NCBI GenBank assembly: GCA_947311845.1
Contig: CAMZMU010000123.1
Span: forward strand, 11,481,417 to 11,545,416
Direction of reading: 5' to 3'
Length of the DNA stretch: 64,000 bases
Origin: Poa pratensis
Lineage: Eukaryota > Streptophyta > Magnoliopsida > Poales > Poaceae
In this document: piece by piece, positions 10,123 through 20,455 of the stretch
How positions within the stretch are numbered: position 1 is the first letter of the stretch
Layout of the letters: each line of letters begins with the position of its first letter
Made by a program: the position numbers and the translations under genes
The notes under the pieces: model-generated
Databases searched by the model: none
What the model was told of the DNA's origin: nothing
Seen by the model: the letters and a program-made list of their open reading frames with translations, nothing else

Positions 10123-11739
10123 TCAGCTGTTTTGGAATTTCACATCACTGCTTCTCCGGCGGCAGAGGATACAGTAGACGGTGCCGGCGACCAAAAAGCT
10201 GACAAACCAGGCATTGTTGTAGGCCGTGAGCAGTGCATTGGAGACACTGGGCAGAATTCCAACCTTGTGCAGAAATCCTGGCACGATCGGCGCAACTCCG
10301 GCCGCCATTGCCACCATGGCGGCAACATTGAAGCCACCCTGGAAATAGTATGGGCTCTCTCTGTCCTCCGAGTAGAGCGCGTCGACGTCCAAGGCGGTTC
10401 TTCTCACAATGTAGTGGTCGGCGAGGATGACCCCTCCGATGGGGCCCATGAGCGCCGAGTAGCCGAGCAGCCAGGTGTAGACGAAGCTCTCGCTGGAGCT
10501 CAGAAGCCGCCACGGCTGGCAAGCGATGCCGAGCAACGCGGTGATGAACGCCCCCTGCGCGAACGTGAACCTCCGCGGGCTCATGCTGACGAACGTGTTA
10601 GCCGGCGCGACGACGTTCGCCGCGATGTTGGTCGTGATGGTGGCCAGGCTGATGCCGAAGATTGCGAGGACGGTGGTCGCCGGCCCGCCTATTCGGCCGA
10701 GGAGCTCGATCGGGTCGGAGATGACGTGGCCGAAGATGGTCTCGGTGGAGGAGGTCACCGCGAGACCCGCGAAGGTGAACATGCCCATGAACACCGGCAG
10801 CCCGGCCTGACCGAGCACCTGGTCCGCTTGGCTCCGCGCGTACCGCGCGAAGTCCGGTATGTTGACGGCGACCGTCGCCCAGAAGCCAATGTTCGCGGTG
10901 AGCGCCGGGAAGAACACCTTCCAGAACTCGGCGCCCGTCAGTCTGGGAGGCAGCGAGAGGATGCGCCCGAAGCCGCCCGCGGACACATAGGCCCAGGCGA
11001 GCAGCGCGGAGGTGAGCACGAAGAGCACCGGAGCTGAGTACCTCTCGAGCTTGCGGATGCCTTCCATCCCGTTCATGATGACGCCGAGCTGCGCGGCCCA
11101 GAAGGCCAAGAAGCACGCGAACTCGAGCGGCGCCGCGCCGAGGCCGGGCACCGGCGTGAGCAGCGGCTGGTACGTCTTGAGAGCGGACGGCAGCAGGAGG
11201 AACACGGCGCGGCCTCCGATCCAGGACTCGATGCCGAACCACCCGCAGCCGACGAGGGCGCGGATGACGGCCGGGACGTGCGCGCCGCGCACGCCGAACG
11301 TCGCGCGTGCCAGCACCGGGAACGGAAGACCGTGCGTGACCGCCGGCGCGGCCGTTAGCACGAGGCAGGCGAGGACGACGAGGTTGGCGAAGAATACCGT
11401 GGCCACGCCCTGGAGCGCCGACATGCCGAGGTCAACGAGGCTGCCGGCGAGGTAGTAGGACGGCACGCCGACAACTAGACCGATCCAGAGGCTGGCCAGG
11501 TCCCAGGCCGTCATAGTGCGCTCCGAGGGCGGCGTCGGGGACAAGTCTGATTCGTTCGCCGAGAGCCTGGGTCTCGCCGGTAGCATAGGAGGGCGCGCGG
11601 CGAGCGTCAGGCTCGGTCTCGGGAGAAGAGGTCGCCAAGGCGGTGACGCGATCTGGGAGTTCGTCGCCATATGGCGGTGGCGAAAATGGTTCGGATGGCG
11701 CACTGTGAGAGATTTGGACATCGCCATGGACACGGCCAT
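10123..11739 (-). CDS. NCS1: Plastidic nucleobase transporter, NCS1 family (PLUTO-like)
   Basis: Single exon, 538 aa. The first 85 residues are rich in Arg, Pro, Ser and Ala with few acidic residues, like a chloroplast transit peptide; the conserved core then starts at [19 protein letters not shown]. The core has about 12 hydrophobic helices and NCS1 landmarks: [44 protein letters not shown], and a Gly-rich cytosolic end at [13 protein letters not shown]. Plant NCS1 (Arabidopsis PLUTO) carries uracil, guanine and adenine across the plastid inner envelope, linking plastid pyrimidine synthesis with cytosolic salvage. The start at 11739 is the first ATG and gives the longest transit peptide; a nearby internal Met would shorten it by a few residues. 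Family assignment is firm; the exact substrates are inferred. Confidence 0.92.
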   Translation of the reverse strand: MAVSMAMSKSLTVRHPNHFRHRHMATNSQIASPPWRPLLPRPSLTLAARPPMLPARPRLSANESDLSPTPPSERTMTAWDLASLWIGLVVGVPSYYLAGSLVDLGMSALQGVATVFFANLVVLACLVLTAAPAVTHGLPFPVLARATFGVRGAHVPAVIRALVGCGWFGIESWIGGRAVFLLLPSALKTYQPLLTPVPGLGAAPLEFACFLAFWAAQLGVIMNGMEGIRKLERYSAPVLFVLTSALLAWAYVSAGGFGRILSLPPRLTGAEFWKVFFPALTANIGFWATVAVNIPDFARYARSQADQVLGQAGLPVFMGMFTFAGLAVTSSTETIFGHVISDPIELLGRIGGPATTVLAIFGISLATITTNIAANVVAPANTFVSMSPRRFTFAQGAFITALLGIACQPWRLLSSSESFVYTWLLGYSALMGPIGGVILADHYIVRRTALDVDALYSEDRESPYYFQGGFNVAAMVAMAAGVAPIVPGFLHKVGILPSVSNALLTAYNNAWFVSFLVAGTVYCILCRRRSSDVKFQNS

Positions 11740-12825
11740 AGTCGTCGGAGGAGCACTGGTGGAGGAGATGAGCTGATGAGGGGAGAGGCGGGCTCACTGA
11801 CGGAGAGGTTCTTCCAAGGAGGGATGAGAGGATATGGGATCTTGTTGCTTGGTTGGTTGCATCGTGTGCCGCTGTACATTCTGGCCTACGATCCTCGACA
11901 GCGAGATCAGATTCCGTTGGTGCTCGGTTGCCACTGGGTCTTCGCTATCAAGAACGATCTGAGGCGTTCAATGAGGAATGGACGATCGTAGATTAGTCAG
12001 GTGGAAAATATTAGAGTTTTTTTTTAAGATGGAGTAGAGTATGTGTTTGGAACGGTGTTGACACCGATGATAGGGAGAGAGAGACCTTGAGTGTTGGAAG
12101 ATAGTTTGAACGATGGTGATTTCTTCAGTTGATGATGCTACACGATAGCTATTAATAACTCTAAACTATATAGACGATATACTCTATTAGTGTGTCGTCC
12201 AAGCTGCCATCGACGCATAATTGGACTGATGATTGCTCAAGTTGAGCTTTGTTTATGTAGTGTTGTCATGGCTCGTGAGTGTATCATAACCACGTTTCTT
12301 TGAATGATACTACCACTAAGCACTAACTGATTAGCATGACCATTTAGGCGGCCACGGTTATTGCTTTTTGTTCTTTTAGCCTTTTCCTGATAAAATCTAT
12401 TTCAGATTGCAGAACTCCAGAATTTTTGGTGTAGCGAAATATTTGTTGAAAATTTTAGGCTAGATTCGAACTACTTTGAAGTAAAATTTAATTGCCTCAA
12501 CAAAATCACTATAATTCCTTAATTTTGTTAGACCCAATCCGAAAGAATTTTGGTAATTATTGAAATTTCTGTCGTTTTTTGAAATTTCGATGAGATCGAT
12601 CTTTTTTTTACCGGATTTTAAACCTTGTCACTCAGCGTGTTCTTTTTCGGAACCAATAAAAAAGAGGTAGCCCCCGCGAAGGCACTCACACTCACCACAT
12701 ATCTGTCTACAACACAGAGGCTGAGTTTTTTCACTTGATATTTTCTTTACATGCATTCCTTAATCTCTCGGTTTACATTGAGTGCAGAGCGCGAGTGGCA
12801 GCTCTTCGTCTATTGTCCCTGTTAT
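11740..12825. other. 5' flank of the NCS1 gene
   Basis: About 1.1 kb upstream of NCS1 (minus strand) up to the retrotransposon target site. The first 100 bp are C/T-rich on the coding strand, as in a 5' UTR. No confident TATA box was found. From 12400 to 12620 the sequence becomes AT-rich with GAAATTT-type repeats. No coding sequence is supported. Confidence 0.4.
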
Positions 12826-12830
12826 GTCTC

Positions 12831-14247
12831 TGTCGTGTCTCGTTGCACGGACACCGGGAGTATAGGATACCCCTTTTAGGTTCGGCACGGGGCGCGAAGG
12901 AGGCTGAGAATCGTCTTCTTGGGCGGAGTCTAGATCAAGCTCTCCTCTCCACGATCAAAGCATGCAACCAAAGGGACACAAGGAGCTACCCAGGTTCAGG
13001 CCACCCGGAGGCTAAAAGCCCTACTCCTGCATGTCTGGATTGATGGGTTCTTCATAGTGTGTCTTACAATGGAACCTCCCGGAAGGGTTTTGGCTGAAGG
13101 TAGAAGAAGGACAGATCCTGACCCGGAGGAGATCACCTTCCTCTCTACCTTCGCAGCCCTAGTCTAGTCTTTCTCTGGTTCTAGCTTGTGTTCGTCCTTG
13201 CTTCGACCTCTCCCTCCTCCGTGCCTTGGTCCTCCTTTTATAGGCTAAGGGGTTGCCACAGGGTCACGTGAGGGGCATGAGGGACCTTCGGAGTGAAGGA
13301 CCCTCCTCATCTAGTTTAGGAGGAGACGTGGCCTCTCCTCAGCCTAGCGTCTCCTTTGGGTTAGGTGGGAGCGTCCGCCTTGGGGTGGACAGGAGCTGAC
13401 ACCACCACGGGACGTGCTTCCCGCCCGCGCTGCCTTCGCCTTGCTTCCCAAGTCTTCCGTGGTGAGGTGGAGTGCTTATCCACAGGGACGTGGGGAAGTA
13501 CCCGAGAGGGAGCCTGGCCTCCTGCCGGGAACTCGGGCTCTCAGGTCCTTCCTCGCCTTCTTGCTTGGTTCGGGGACCCGGAAGGTCCCCAGGACCAGAG
13601 CCCTTAGTCGACGTGGGCCATGTGACAAGGATATACATCTCGGGTACCCTACCGTGAGGGTACCTGGTGCACGTGACGACTAAGGCCCAATAGCGAAGAG
13701 CCTACTAGAAGCCCAAGACAAGAGGCCCAAGAAGATGGAGTACCCTCCAAGATTAGACATAGGCATAGTCGGTTTAGACTTTCCTTACGTGTAAACTAGG
13801 TCGGTTACAAACTCCCGAGACCCAACCTATTTAAAGGCTGGGAGGGGTGCCGATCTAGGGACAAGCCATACTCAAACCACCAAAGCTCTAGCGAGATTGT
13901 CATCTCGCCGGAGCCACCTTGTAACCTCATAATCTCCCGCGATCAATAACAGACAAGCAGGAAGTAGGGTCTTTACCTCCACCCGAGGGGCCTGAACCTG
14001 GGTAAATCTTTGCCTCTGCTTGTCAGCCGACGAAACTATCAGTACTACCACGTTCTCTCCCCATAATCTCAACCCTAGGTCCTTAACCATGTGATTTGAT
14101 GAGGGTACACCTCGTCACCATGCGTGTCTTGACGGTGAACCCGCCAGCTTGACTTGAGTCTTGGTCTTGCCATCTTCATCTTGGGCCCACATGGGGTGGA
14201 CCCACTTTGGCAGTACTAGGGGAACCCCATGTTCCACTGTTGCGACA
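12831..14247 (-). repeat. 3' LTR of element R (carries nested solo LTR)
   Basis: Runs from TGTCGTGTCTCGTTGCACGG to ...TTGCGACA. Without the nested 500 bp (495-bp solo LTR plus one 5-bp target copy) it is about 917 bp, matching the 919-bp right copy. A minus-strand TATA box, CCTATAAAAGG, lies at 13234-13244. The G-rich polypurine tract precedes it on the minus strand near 14248-14260 (GGGGGCTAC). Confidence 0.88.
13623..14117 (+). mobile_element. Solo LTR nested in the 3' LTR of R
   Basis: A 495-bp segment present in the left LTR but absent from the right. It begins TGACAAGG and ends CTCGTCA, giving TGAC/GTCA inverted termini, and is bracketed by a 5-bp duplication CCATG (13618-13622 and 14118-14122). 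The right LTR has a single CCATG at 20320-20324 at the same point, so the unoccupied site is visible. A CTATTTAAAGG TATA-like box at 13827-13837 suggests plus orientation. It has no coding capacity. It is best read as an LTR left by intra-element recombination. Confidence 0.88.
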
Positions 14248-14699
14248 GTAGCCCCCGGGCATGGTCCCGGCGGCTCTTGCTCCAGCTGCCGGGGCCATGG
14301 CCTAAAGATAGGTCAAAGTGGGTCCCGGGCACCTGGTCTTCCTTGCTCAGCTCCGTTGGGGACCCGCCGAGGCGAGGTAGAGACGAGCCCCCGGGTCCCG
14401 TTGACTGAATCACGGCGAACGTTGCGATTCATATGGACCCCGTGCTTATCTTGGAATCCAACGGGCGAAACGCGCAGAAATCGGCACGCCCCCTCGATCC
14501 CCACGTCCGTCGGAGTAATGGGGCCGCGACGCGACGTGTGGGATGCCTTATAAGCCACGACTGGCTTCCACTGTAGCCGTTACCTCTCCAGATTCGCCGA
14601 AATCCCCAAATCGCCGCGCAGGAGACTCCTTCTCCCTGACTTTGCCAATCGCCGCCCCCCGCCTTGGCCGCCGCCGTTCCTTGTTCTTGCCCCCAGCCC

Positions 14700-17600
14700 A
14701 TGCCGCCTAAGCGAGATAGGACGGGAGTGAGGAAGATGTCGCAATCTGCCGCCGAGAAGATGGCGATGGAAGCTTCTCTGGCCGAAGCGCCGCCTTCAAT
14801 GAGGGTGACTCAGGCCCTCTTTTCTCCCAGCGAGTATGCGTCAGAGGAAGCCATTCAACGCGTCCGCCAATCCCTGGCCGCGAGCTTCCGCGGTACTGAG
14901 GAGTGGTGGTGCGCCCTGGGAGCGGTCCTCAACGAGAAGGGAGGTGATTACTTTCCACGATTTCTCCGTCGTCGGCCTTCTTCCTCCGTTCTCGAGTTCT
15001 TCGCGCAATCTTGGAGGCTTTGGATTGCACATGCTGCACTTGCACCCCAATGCCGTGATGATGCTTGCTACCTTTGCCTATGCCTGCGAGGCATTCGCGG
15101 GCGTCATGCCCTCGGTGGCCTTATTCCGCCACTTCTTCGTTCCACCCTGGGGAAGTCCAAGTGGATCGCTGGCGGTGTCTCTTTCTGCCTCCGGAGAGAT
15201 GCGGCGCACCAGTACCCGGAAACATTCACCAAGGCCTCGGTTGGAGAATGGAGGCACAACTGGTACTTTGTCGAAGCTGACGGGACCAATCCCCATCTGA
15301 TGACTCCATATTATCCAGCGGAGCGATTGGCACACTCCAAGGAAAGAAGCTCTCAAGGGGAAGCCCTGGTTCCAGTCATCAACAGGCTGGCTGCGCTTCG
15401 TGCAAGGGGAGTGACAGGCGCCATGATCCTGGCAGACTTTCTTCGCAGGGGATTGCCCCTTTGCAGTTCCGGAGCCGCCCGCTCTGGGAACTTGCTCAGG
15501 TGGGTGGCAGCCTTCCACAGTCCAGGTTCCACTTGACAGAGACTACCTGGGCTCTGACCATGGGCTACATATTGCCATGGGTACCCTTCGAGTTCCAGGA
15601 TGAGATCTTGCCGCTGTTCGAGGATCCAGCCGCCGACGGTATCCGATCTTCGATGCCAGAGTGCAATGAGTACGGGGTGGCGGGTACTACCAAGATTGAG
15701 CCCCCGCCGGCACCCAAAGCACGCAGCCCTCAAGGAGAGAGGCCAAGGGGGCAAAGCCTTGCCCGCGGGGACGTTTCCCCTGAAGAACCTGGGACTTCGG
15801 ATGATGAAAGCGACGAAGCGACTCCTCCGGGAGTACCTTGCGGGCGCGGAGGCCCCGGCGCTCCTTCCGGGGCGGCGACAAACCCGCCGGGTGACGAACT
15901 TCCGGAGCAGCCAGTGCCGCCGAGCTCGCCGTCGATGCAGGAGTCTGACCAGGCGTCGGAGGCTATCCCTCCTCCCCTTGCAGACATGGAGGTAGGGGAG
16001 GAGAGCCTGTCCTTGCCTGACCTCTTTGGCGACTTGGTGAAGAAGAGATGGAGCTTCTCCGGATCGAAGAGAGCCCGCCGGTAAGCTTTGCTGGCAACTG
16101 TCCTTGAATGTGGAGTTGCTTCCCTTTTGCCGCCGTCCTGACTTCTTGCTCTGATTTCTTGCACAGGAGCCCGACACCGGAGTGGCCAAGCAAACGACCC
16201 CGGAGAGGCGAAGATGTCGAAGCGTCGAGCTCCACCGGCACCTCCGATGGAGGCAACTCCGAGCCCCCGGTCCGCCCCAAGGACCAGGGGGTGGCTCCAG
16301 TCGTCGCAGACGAGGCGGAAGCTGTTGGCGCGGAAGGCCCTGGGGAGAGGCGCGACGTGGATCCCCAGGCGACCTCGGACCGCGTAGACTCGAAGCAGGC
16401 GGGTTCATCCCCAGGGGCTCGGCCCTCGGGAACGCTGACCCCTGCCATGAACCCGGGAGAGTTGAGGAAGGCCCCGGGTTCTCCAAGACATTCTCCAATG
16501 TCTCGGAGTTCTTGTCCTCTGCCCGTGCCGAACTGGCGCGGCTGGTGCCCTCGACCTCCGGCAGCGGGGAGCACTCGCAGGCTCGCGAGCTGCGGCTTCC
16601 CTCTGGGGAGGAAGCTCTTAGCGCCCGTGAACTGAAGCTGGCGGCGGACGAAGAGCTGCTCTACGCTTGGGAACAGAGAGTGGCCAGCCGCGAGAAGAGC
16701 TGGAGCGACGAGAGGCCGAGCTGGAAGATGAAGAGCGCCACTACCTTGGCACCATTGAGGAGCTCCAGATCAGAATGGAGCGGGACGAGGACCGCTTTGA
16801 GCAGGCCTGGAGAACGTGGCTAGCTGGGCTCGCAGCGAGGTCGAAAATGACCTTCGAGCCAAAAGCAGAGCCGCCTCGTCACTAGGCAAGCAGGTCTCCA
16901 AACTCCAGAGCGAGCTCAAGAGCGAGAGGGAAGGCGAGAACAGGCCTTCTCGGATTTCCAGAGAGCTAGGGGCGAAAGAGATAGCTTGTCCGCCCGGGTC
17001 GAGCGATGACGGCCACGATCGAGGCGCAGAAGCAGGCCCTCAAAGCAGCTGAGAAGTTCAAGCAAGAGGCCACGGCTGGCCGCGTCGCCATGGAAAGAAA
17101 GATCCGGGATCTGGGCGATGCGAATGACTTCTGGAAGGACAAAGATGCGCGCATGACCGTCCTTCGCAAGAAAGAAGCAAAGGAGCTGGCTGACGGGCGT
17201 GCGGCGATGGAAGCGTCCAAATCCAAGCTCAGATTGCGTGGCATCAACACGAGCAGGTGTCCAACCAGCTGAAGGGAGTGCAGGTCGAGCTGGCGGAAGC
17301 AAAGGGTGCACTTGAGAAAGAACAGCGACGATTCGCTCACCACCGCCGCGATGACCAACATCTTGCTCCAGATGAACCACGGGTCCTTGGATATCGTGAA
17401 GGAGTTCACGAACTTGGGAGTGCCTTCTCCGCCTGTCCTCATGGCCGACCATTCCACTTCCTTCGCCGCTATCCCGGGTTCTTGAAGTACGTGGCCTCGC
17501 TCATCAAGGGTATCAAGGAGCAGGCTAGCAGAGCCACTCGCCTTGCTGGGGAACAGGCAGTGAGGCAGGTGACGACCCGGTTTGTCACAGCGCTTCGCCA

Positions 17601-17727
17601 ACGACACCCGCAGCTCTCCTTGCTGTCCGAGCTGGAGGCGCCTGAACCCGGGACGCCGCTTCCTCCAGACGTAACCCGCCAGGTGGAGGAGATCTTGAAG
17701 CGCCTTTCCCGAGAAGACGACCCGTGA
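14700..17727 (+). pseudogene. Antisense ORF of element R (gypsy-type 'Transposase_28'-like, coiled coil)
   Basis: Long coding-like tract on the strand opposite gag, starting MPPKRDRTGVRKMSQS at 14700. Its conserved N-terminal block is split between frames: after about 14940 the plausible reading moves to the frame with GLHMLHLHPNAVMMLATFAY, then to another by 15461, so at least two frameshifts exist. Then come a Pro/Ser/acidic linker, a Glu/Lys/Arg-rich coiled-coil part (16600-17300) and a conserved-looking tail ending RLSREDDP at 17727. An 86-bp intron (16081-16166, GT-AG) rejoins the frame exactly: RARR is followed by SPTPEWPSKRPRR. Such extra ORFs are known from Tat-lineage plant elements; their function is unknown. 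Reading frames are too damaged for a working protein. Confidence 0.75.
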
Positions 17728-18545
17728 ACCTGTGAAGTCCTGAAAAGGACAATACCAGGGGCCGTGAACCATGCTTTTGTACTGATATTGCCAACTGGCT
17801 TATGAACTCATGCTTTTGAATGTAAATAACTTCTTCCCAAAGTATATAAGTTTTATCGTACTCGTGGGGGCTTTACGCTCTCGGGAAGGATCCAAAGGTG
17901 TGAGCGCTAACCAGCCGTGGGCACTCAGACTGATCTGAAGTGCGACACAGGGCGCAACCCCCCAAAGGACCCACCGTTTCCTGACCGCACGGACCTCAGC
18001 CCACGACTCCACTGCCCGAGGGAAACTGACAGTGTCATCGCGAAGGCGCTGCCCCAGGAGAACGCCCGCTTTCGCCTTAGCCAAAGCACATAAAACAGAT
18101 GTACCCGGGAACAAGCCCGTGCAAGCACGTTTATACTTAGCTCGCGTTTTGACTCCTTCTGGCTACCTCGGTAATCGTTCTGTCGCGCTGCCGCCAAGGC
18201 GGGTCTTCTATGCCGTGTTTCAGACATAATTCTGCCTTGCCCAGCAATTCTTGGCGGGGACAAGGCTTCCAACCGAGATAGCCTCCAATGCCGACTAAGG
18301 GCATGACTGGCTGGCTTGCGCCGGTCCGGAGACCATTGTGTTACTTGCTCGAGTTACCCGGAGACCACCCAACTGGTGATCCGGCGACTTGCTGGCGTAT
18401 CAGAGACGCCGGTCCGGAGACCCCACGGTTGTCTTAGCTTCCTGGACCCGGATGTTCCTTGTTTGGTGACCCGTCAATCTTGCTGGCTCGTGCCGGTCCG
18501 GAGACCCTGAAGCTGCTTTACTCGCGGGATCCTGATGCTAGCCAC
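17728..18545. other. Non-coding spacer of element R
   Basis: Lies between the ends of the antisense ORF and the gag ORF, which converge here. It contains the GCCGGTCCGGAGACC repeat array and otherwise no supported ORF. This is where pol would be expected in an autonomous relative. Confidence 0.6.
18320..18506. repeat. Diverged tandem repeat, about 86-bp unit, three copies
   Basis: The 15-bp core GCCGGTCCGGAGACC begins at 18320, 18408 and 18492 (spacing 88 and 84 bp), each preceded by CTTGCTGG/GGCTTGC-like and TGGTGA-like sequence. A weaker core, ACCCGGAGACC, occurs between the first two. The array sits in the non-coding interior of R. Confidence 0.75.
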
Positions 18546-19436
18546 TTAGCAATCCGGTACTTCTGAGGGGGTCCACTTGGTCCTGGCTGTATTGTGACGA
18601 TGTGACCCGGGAGATCCCATTCTCCGTGGGCCAATCTCCGCAGATGAAGGTTTGATCCCAGCTAGCTGCAGCTTGCCCTTGACTGCTTTGTGTCTGTGGG
18701 GGCGCCGGTAGTGAGCAAGGTTCCGGGGCTCTTCAGTCTGAGTGGATGCATTGGCAAAGGTCCGGAAAGATCTTCCCTTTTGAGGAACCCCAGCTGTGGC
18801 ACTCCTCTTGGCTTTCTTGGGCTTCTTGTTGAGAGGGCAATCTCGGCTGATATGTCCTGGTTCTCCGCATGAATAGCAATCACCGTTCTTCTGGCGTATC
18901 TGGATGTCGTTGAACTGTCGGCAATCTTCCAGACTGTGCCGGTCAGATCTGTGGTACATGCACCACACTCCAGGCTGGCCATCTTTGCGCAGAGGAATCT
19001 TGAGCTCTTGGGGCACGTAGATGAGAGGATCTTCTTGCCGAGGCTCGCCTTTTGTGTCTTGGTCGAGGTTTTCCTCCTCCGGAAGCGGCACTGTGGTCGG
19101 CGCGTCGGAACAGAGTTCCTCCTTCGCTCCATGCGTCCATGGGGAAAGAGGGACATCAATGTTCGTGGCACCTTCCTCAGGTCTTCCCTTGCTGACCAGA
19201 GAGCTGACATAAGCGGCTGGAGGGACGAAGTGGACTCCGAAGGCGCGATCTTTAGCGGCAGGTGCTGGCGAGGACTCGTCAAGAACGAAACCGAGGCCGG
19301 GGTACCGCAGGAACTCAAGGCTGCCTTTCCCTTTCTCTTCTTTGTCATCTTGGACGTCGGATTCGGTACCTCTCTTCGCGAGAGCCGAAACTAACGCTGC
19401 TCCGAAGGCGCTGGGGCTTGGAGCAGATCTTGACAC
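18546..19436 (-). CDS. Gag-like zinc-knuckle ORF of element R
   Basis: An intact 296-aa ORF beginning about 75 bp inside the primer site. It contains a CCHC zinc knuckle, CYSCGEPGHISRDC (C-x2-C-x4-H-x4-C), preceded by a Cys/His cluster CMYHRSDRHSLEDC and followed by a Lys/Arg-rich stretch. The N-terminal half is acidic and Pro-rich. The typical retrotransposon capsid domain is not evident, so this may be an internally deleted gag that kept the nucleocapsid part and could still bind RNA. Its position directly after the leader supports the minus orientation of R. Confidence 0.75.
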   Translation of the reverse strand: MSRSAPSPSAFGAALVSALAKRGTESDVQDDKEEKGKGSLEFLRYPGLGFVLDESSPAPAAKDRAFGVHFVPPAAYVSSLVSKGRPEEGATNIDVPLSPWTHGAKEELCSDAPTTVPLPEEENLDQDTKGEPRQEDPLIYVPQELKIPLRKDGQPGVWCMYHRSDRHSLEDCRQFNDIQIRQKNGDCYSCGEPGHISRDCPLNKKPKKAKRSATAGVPQKGRSFRTFANASTQTEEPRNLAHYRRPHRHKAVKGKLQLAGIKPSSAEIGPRRMGSPGSHRHNTARTKWTPSEVPDC

Positions 19437-19510
19437 GGACTGAAAGCTCGACGCAGAACTTGACGATGAACTTGAGGTCGATGAAGAAGAAGACGAATCC
19501 AGCGCTTGCG

Positions 19511-19529
19511 CCCCCTACCTGGCGCGCCA
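19511..19529 (-). other. Putative primer-binding site of R
   Basis: On the minus strand, two bases inside the right LTR, the sequence reads TGGCGCGCCAGGTAGGGGG. It starts with the TGG expected to pair with a tRNA 3' CCA end. I could not assign the tRNA with certainty. Confidence 0.6.
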
Positions 19530-19531
19530 GA

Positions 19532-20450
19532 TGTCGTGTCTCGTTGCACGGACACCGGGAGTATAGGATACCCCCTTTTAGGTTCGGCACGGGGTGCGAA
19601 GGAGGCTGAGAATCGTCTTCTTGGGCGGAGTCTAGATCAAGCTCTCCTCTCCACGATCAAAGCATGCAACCAAAGGGACACAAGGAGCTACCCAGGTTCA
19701 GGCCGCCCGGAGGCTAAAAGCCCTACTCCTGCATGTCTGGATTGATGGGTTCTTCATAGTGTGGCTTACAATGGAACCTCCCGGAAGGGTTTTGGCTGGA
19801 GGTAGAAGAAGGACAGATCCTGACCCGGAGGAGATCACCTTCCTCTCTACCTTCGCAGCCCTAGTCTAGTCTTGCTCTGGTTCTAGCTTGTGTTCGTCCT
19901 TGCTTCGACCTCTCCCTCCTCCGTGCCTTGGTCCTCCTTTTATAGGCTAAGGGGTTGCCACAGGGTCACGTGAGGGGCATGAGGGACCTTCGGGGTGAAG
20001 GACCCTCCTCATCTAGTTTAGGAGGAGACGTGGCCTCTCCTCAGCCTAGCGTCTCCTTTGGGTTAGGTGGGAGCGTCCGCCTTGGGGTGGACAGGAGCTG
20101 ACACCACCACGGGACGTGCTTCCCGCCCGCGCTGCCTTCGCCTTGCTTCCCAAGTCTTCCGTGGTGAGTTGGAGTGCTTATCCACAGGGACGTGGGGAAG
20201 TACCCGAGAGGGAGCCTGGCCTCCTGCCGGGAACTCGGGCTCTCAGGTCCTTCCTGGCCTTCTTGCTTGGTTCGGGGACCCGGAAGGTCCCCAGGACCGG
20301 AGCCCTTAGTCGACGTGGGCCATGCGTGTCTTGACGGTGAACCCGCCAGCTTGACTTGAGTCTTGGTCTTGTCCATCTTCATCTTGGGCCCACATGGGGT
20401 GGACCCACTTTGGCAGTACTAGGGGAACCCCATGTTCCACTGCTGCGACA
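19532..20450 (-). repeat. 5' LTR of element R
   Basis: 919 bp, starting TGTCGTGTCTCG and ending GCTGCGACA, very similar to the left LTR with scattered single-base differences. A minus-strand TATA box CCTATAAAAGG at 19935-19945 would drive the element toward lower coordinates. The target duplication GTCTC follows at 20451-20455. Confidence 0.88.
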
Positions 20451-20455
20451 GTCTC

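Larger units (their letters stand above)
12831..20450 (-). mobile_element. Complete LTR retrotransposon 'R', Tat-lineage-like, non-autonomous
   Basis: Both LTRs are present with TGTCG...CGACA ends, and the element is flanked by an exact 5-bp duplication GTCTC (12826-12830 and 20451-20455), so the insertion is structurally intact. A primer-binding-like site next to the right LTR and the gag ORF on the minus strand show that transcription runs right to left. The interior (14248-19531) is 5.3 kb and has a zinc-knuckle gag-like ORF and a large ORF on the opposite strand, but no protease, RT, RNase H or integrase. A gag at the 5' end plus an antisense ORF at the 3' end is the known layout of plant Tat-lineage gypsy elements; here pol has been lost, so mobility would depend on a partner element. 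Confidence 0.88.

Noticed and set aside
10132..11037. 301-codon plus-strand frame opposite the NCS1 gene
   Set aside because: It is a shadow of GC-rich transporter codons; it is rich in Arg/Glu/Gly with no domain, while the minus strand encodes a complete NCS1 protein.
13623..14117. Reading the extra 495 bp as ancestral and deleted from the right LTR
   Set aside because: TG...CA termini, an exact 5-bp CCATG duplication and its own TATA-like box fit an insertion better than a deletion.
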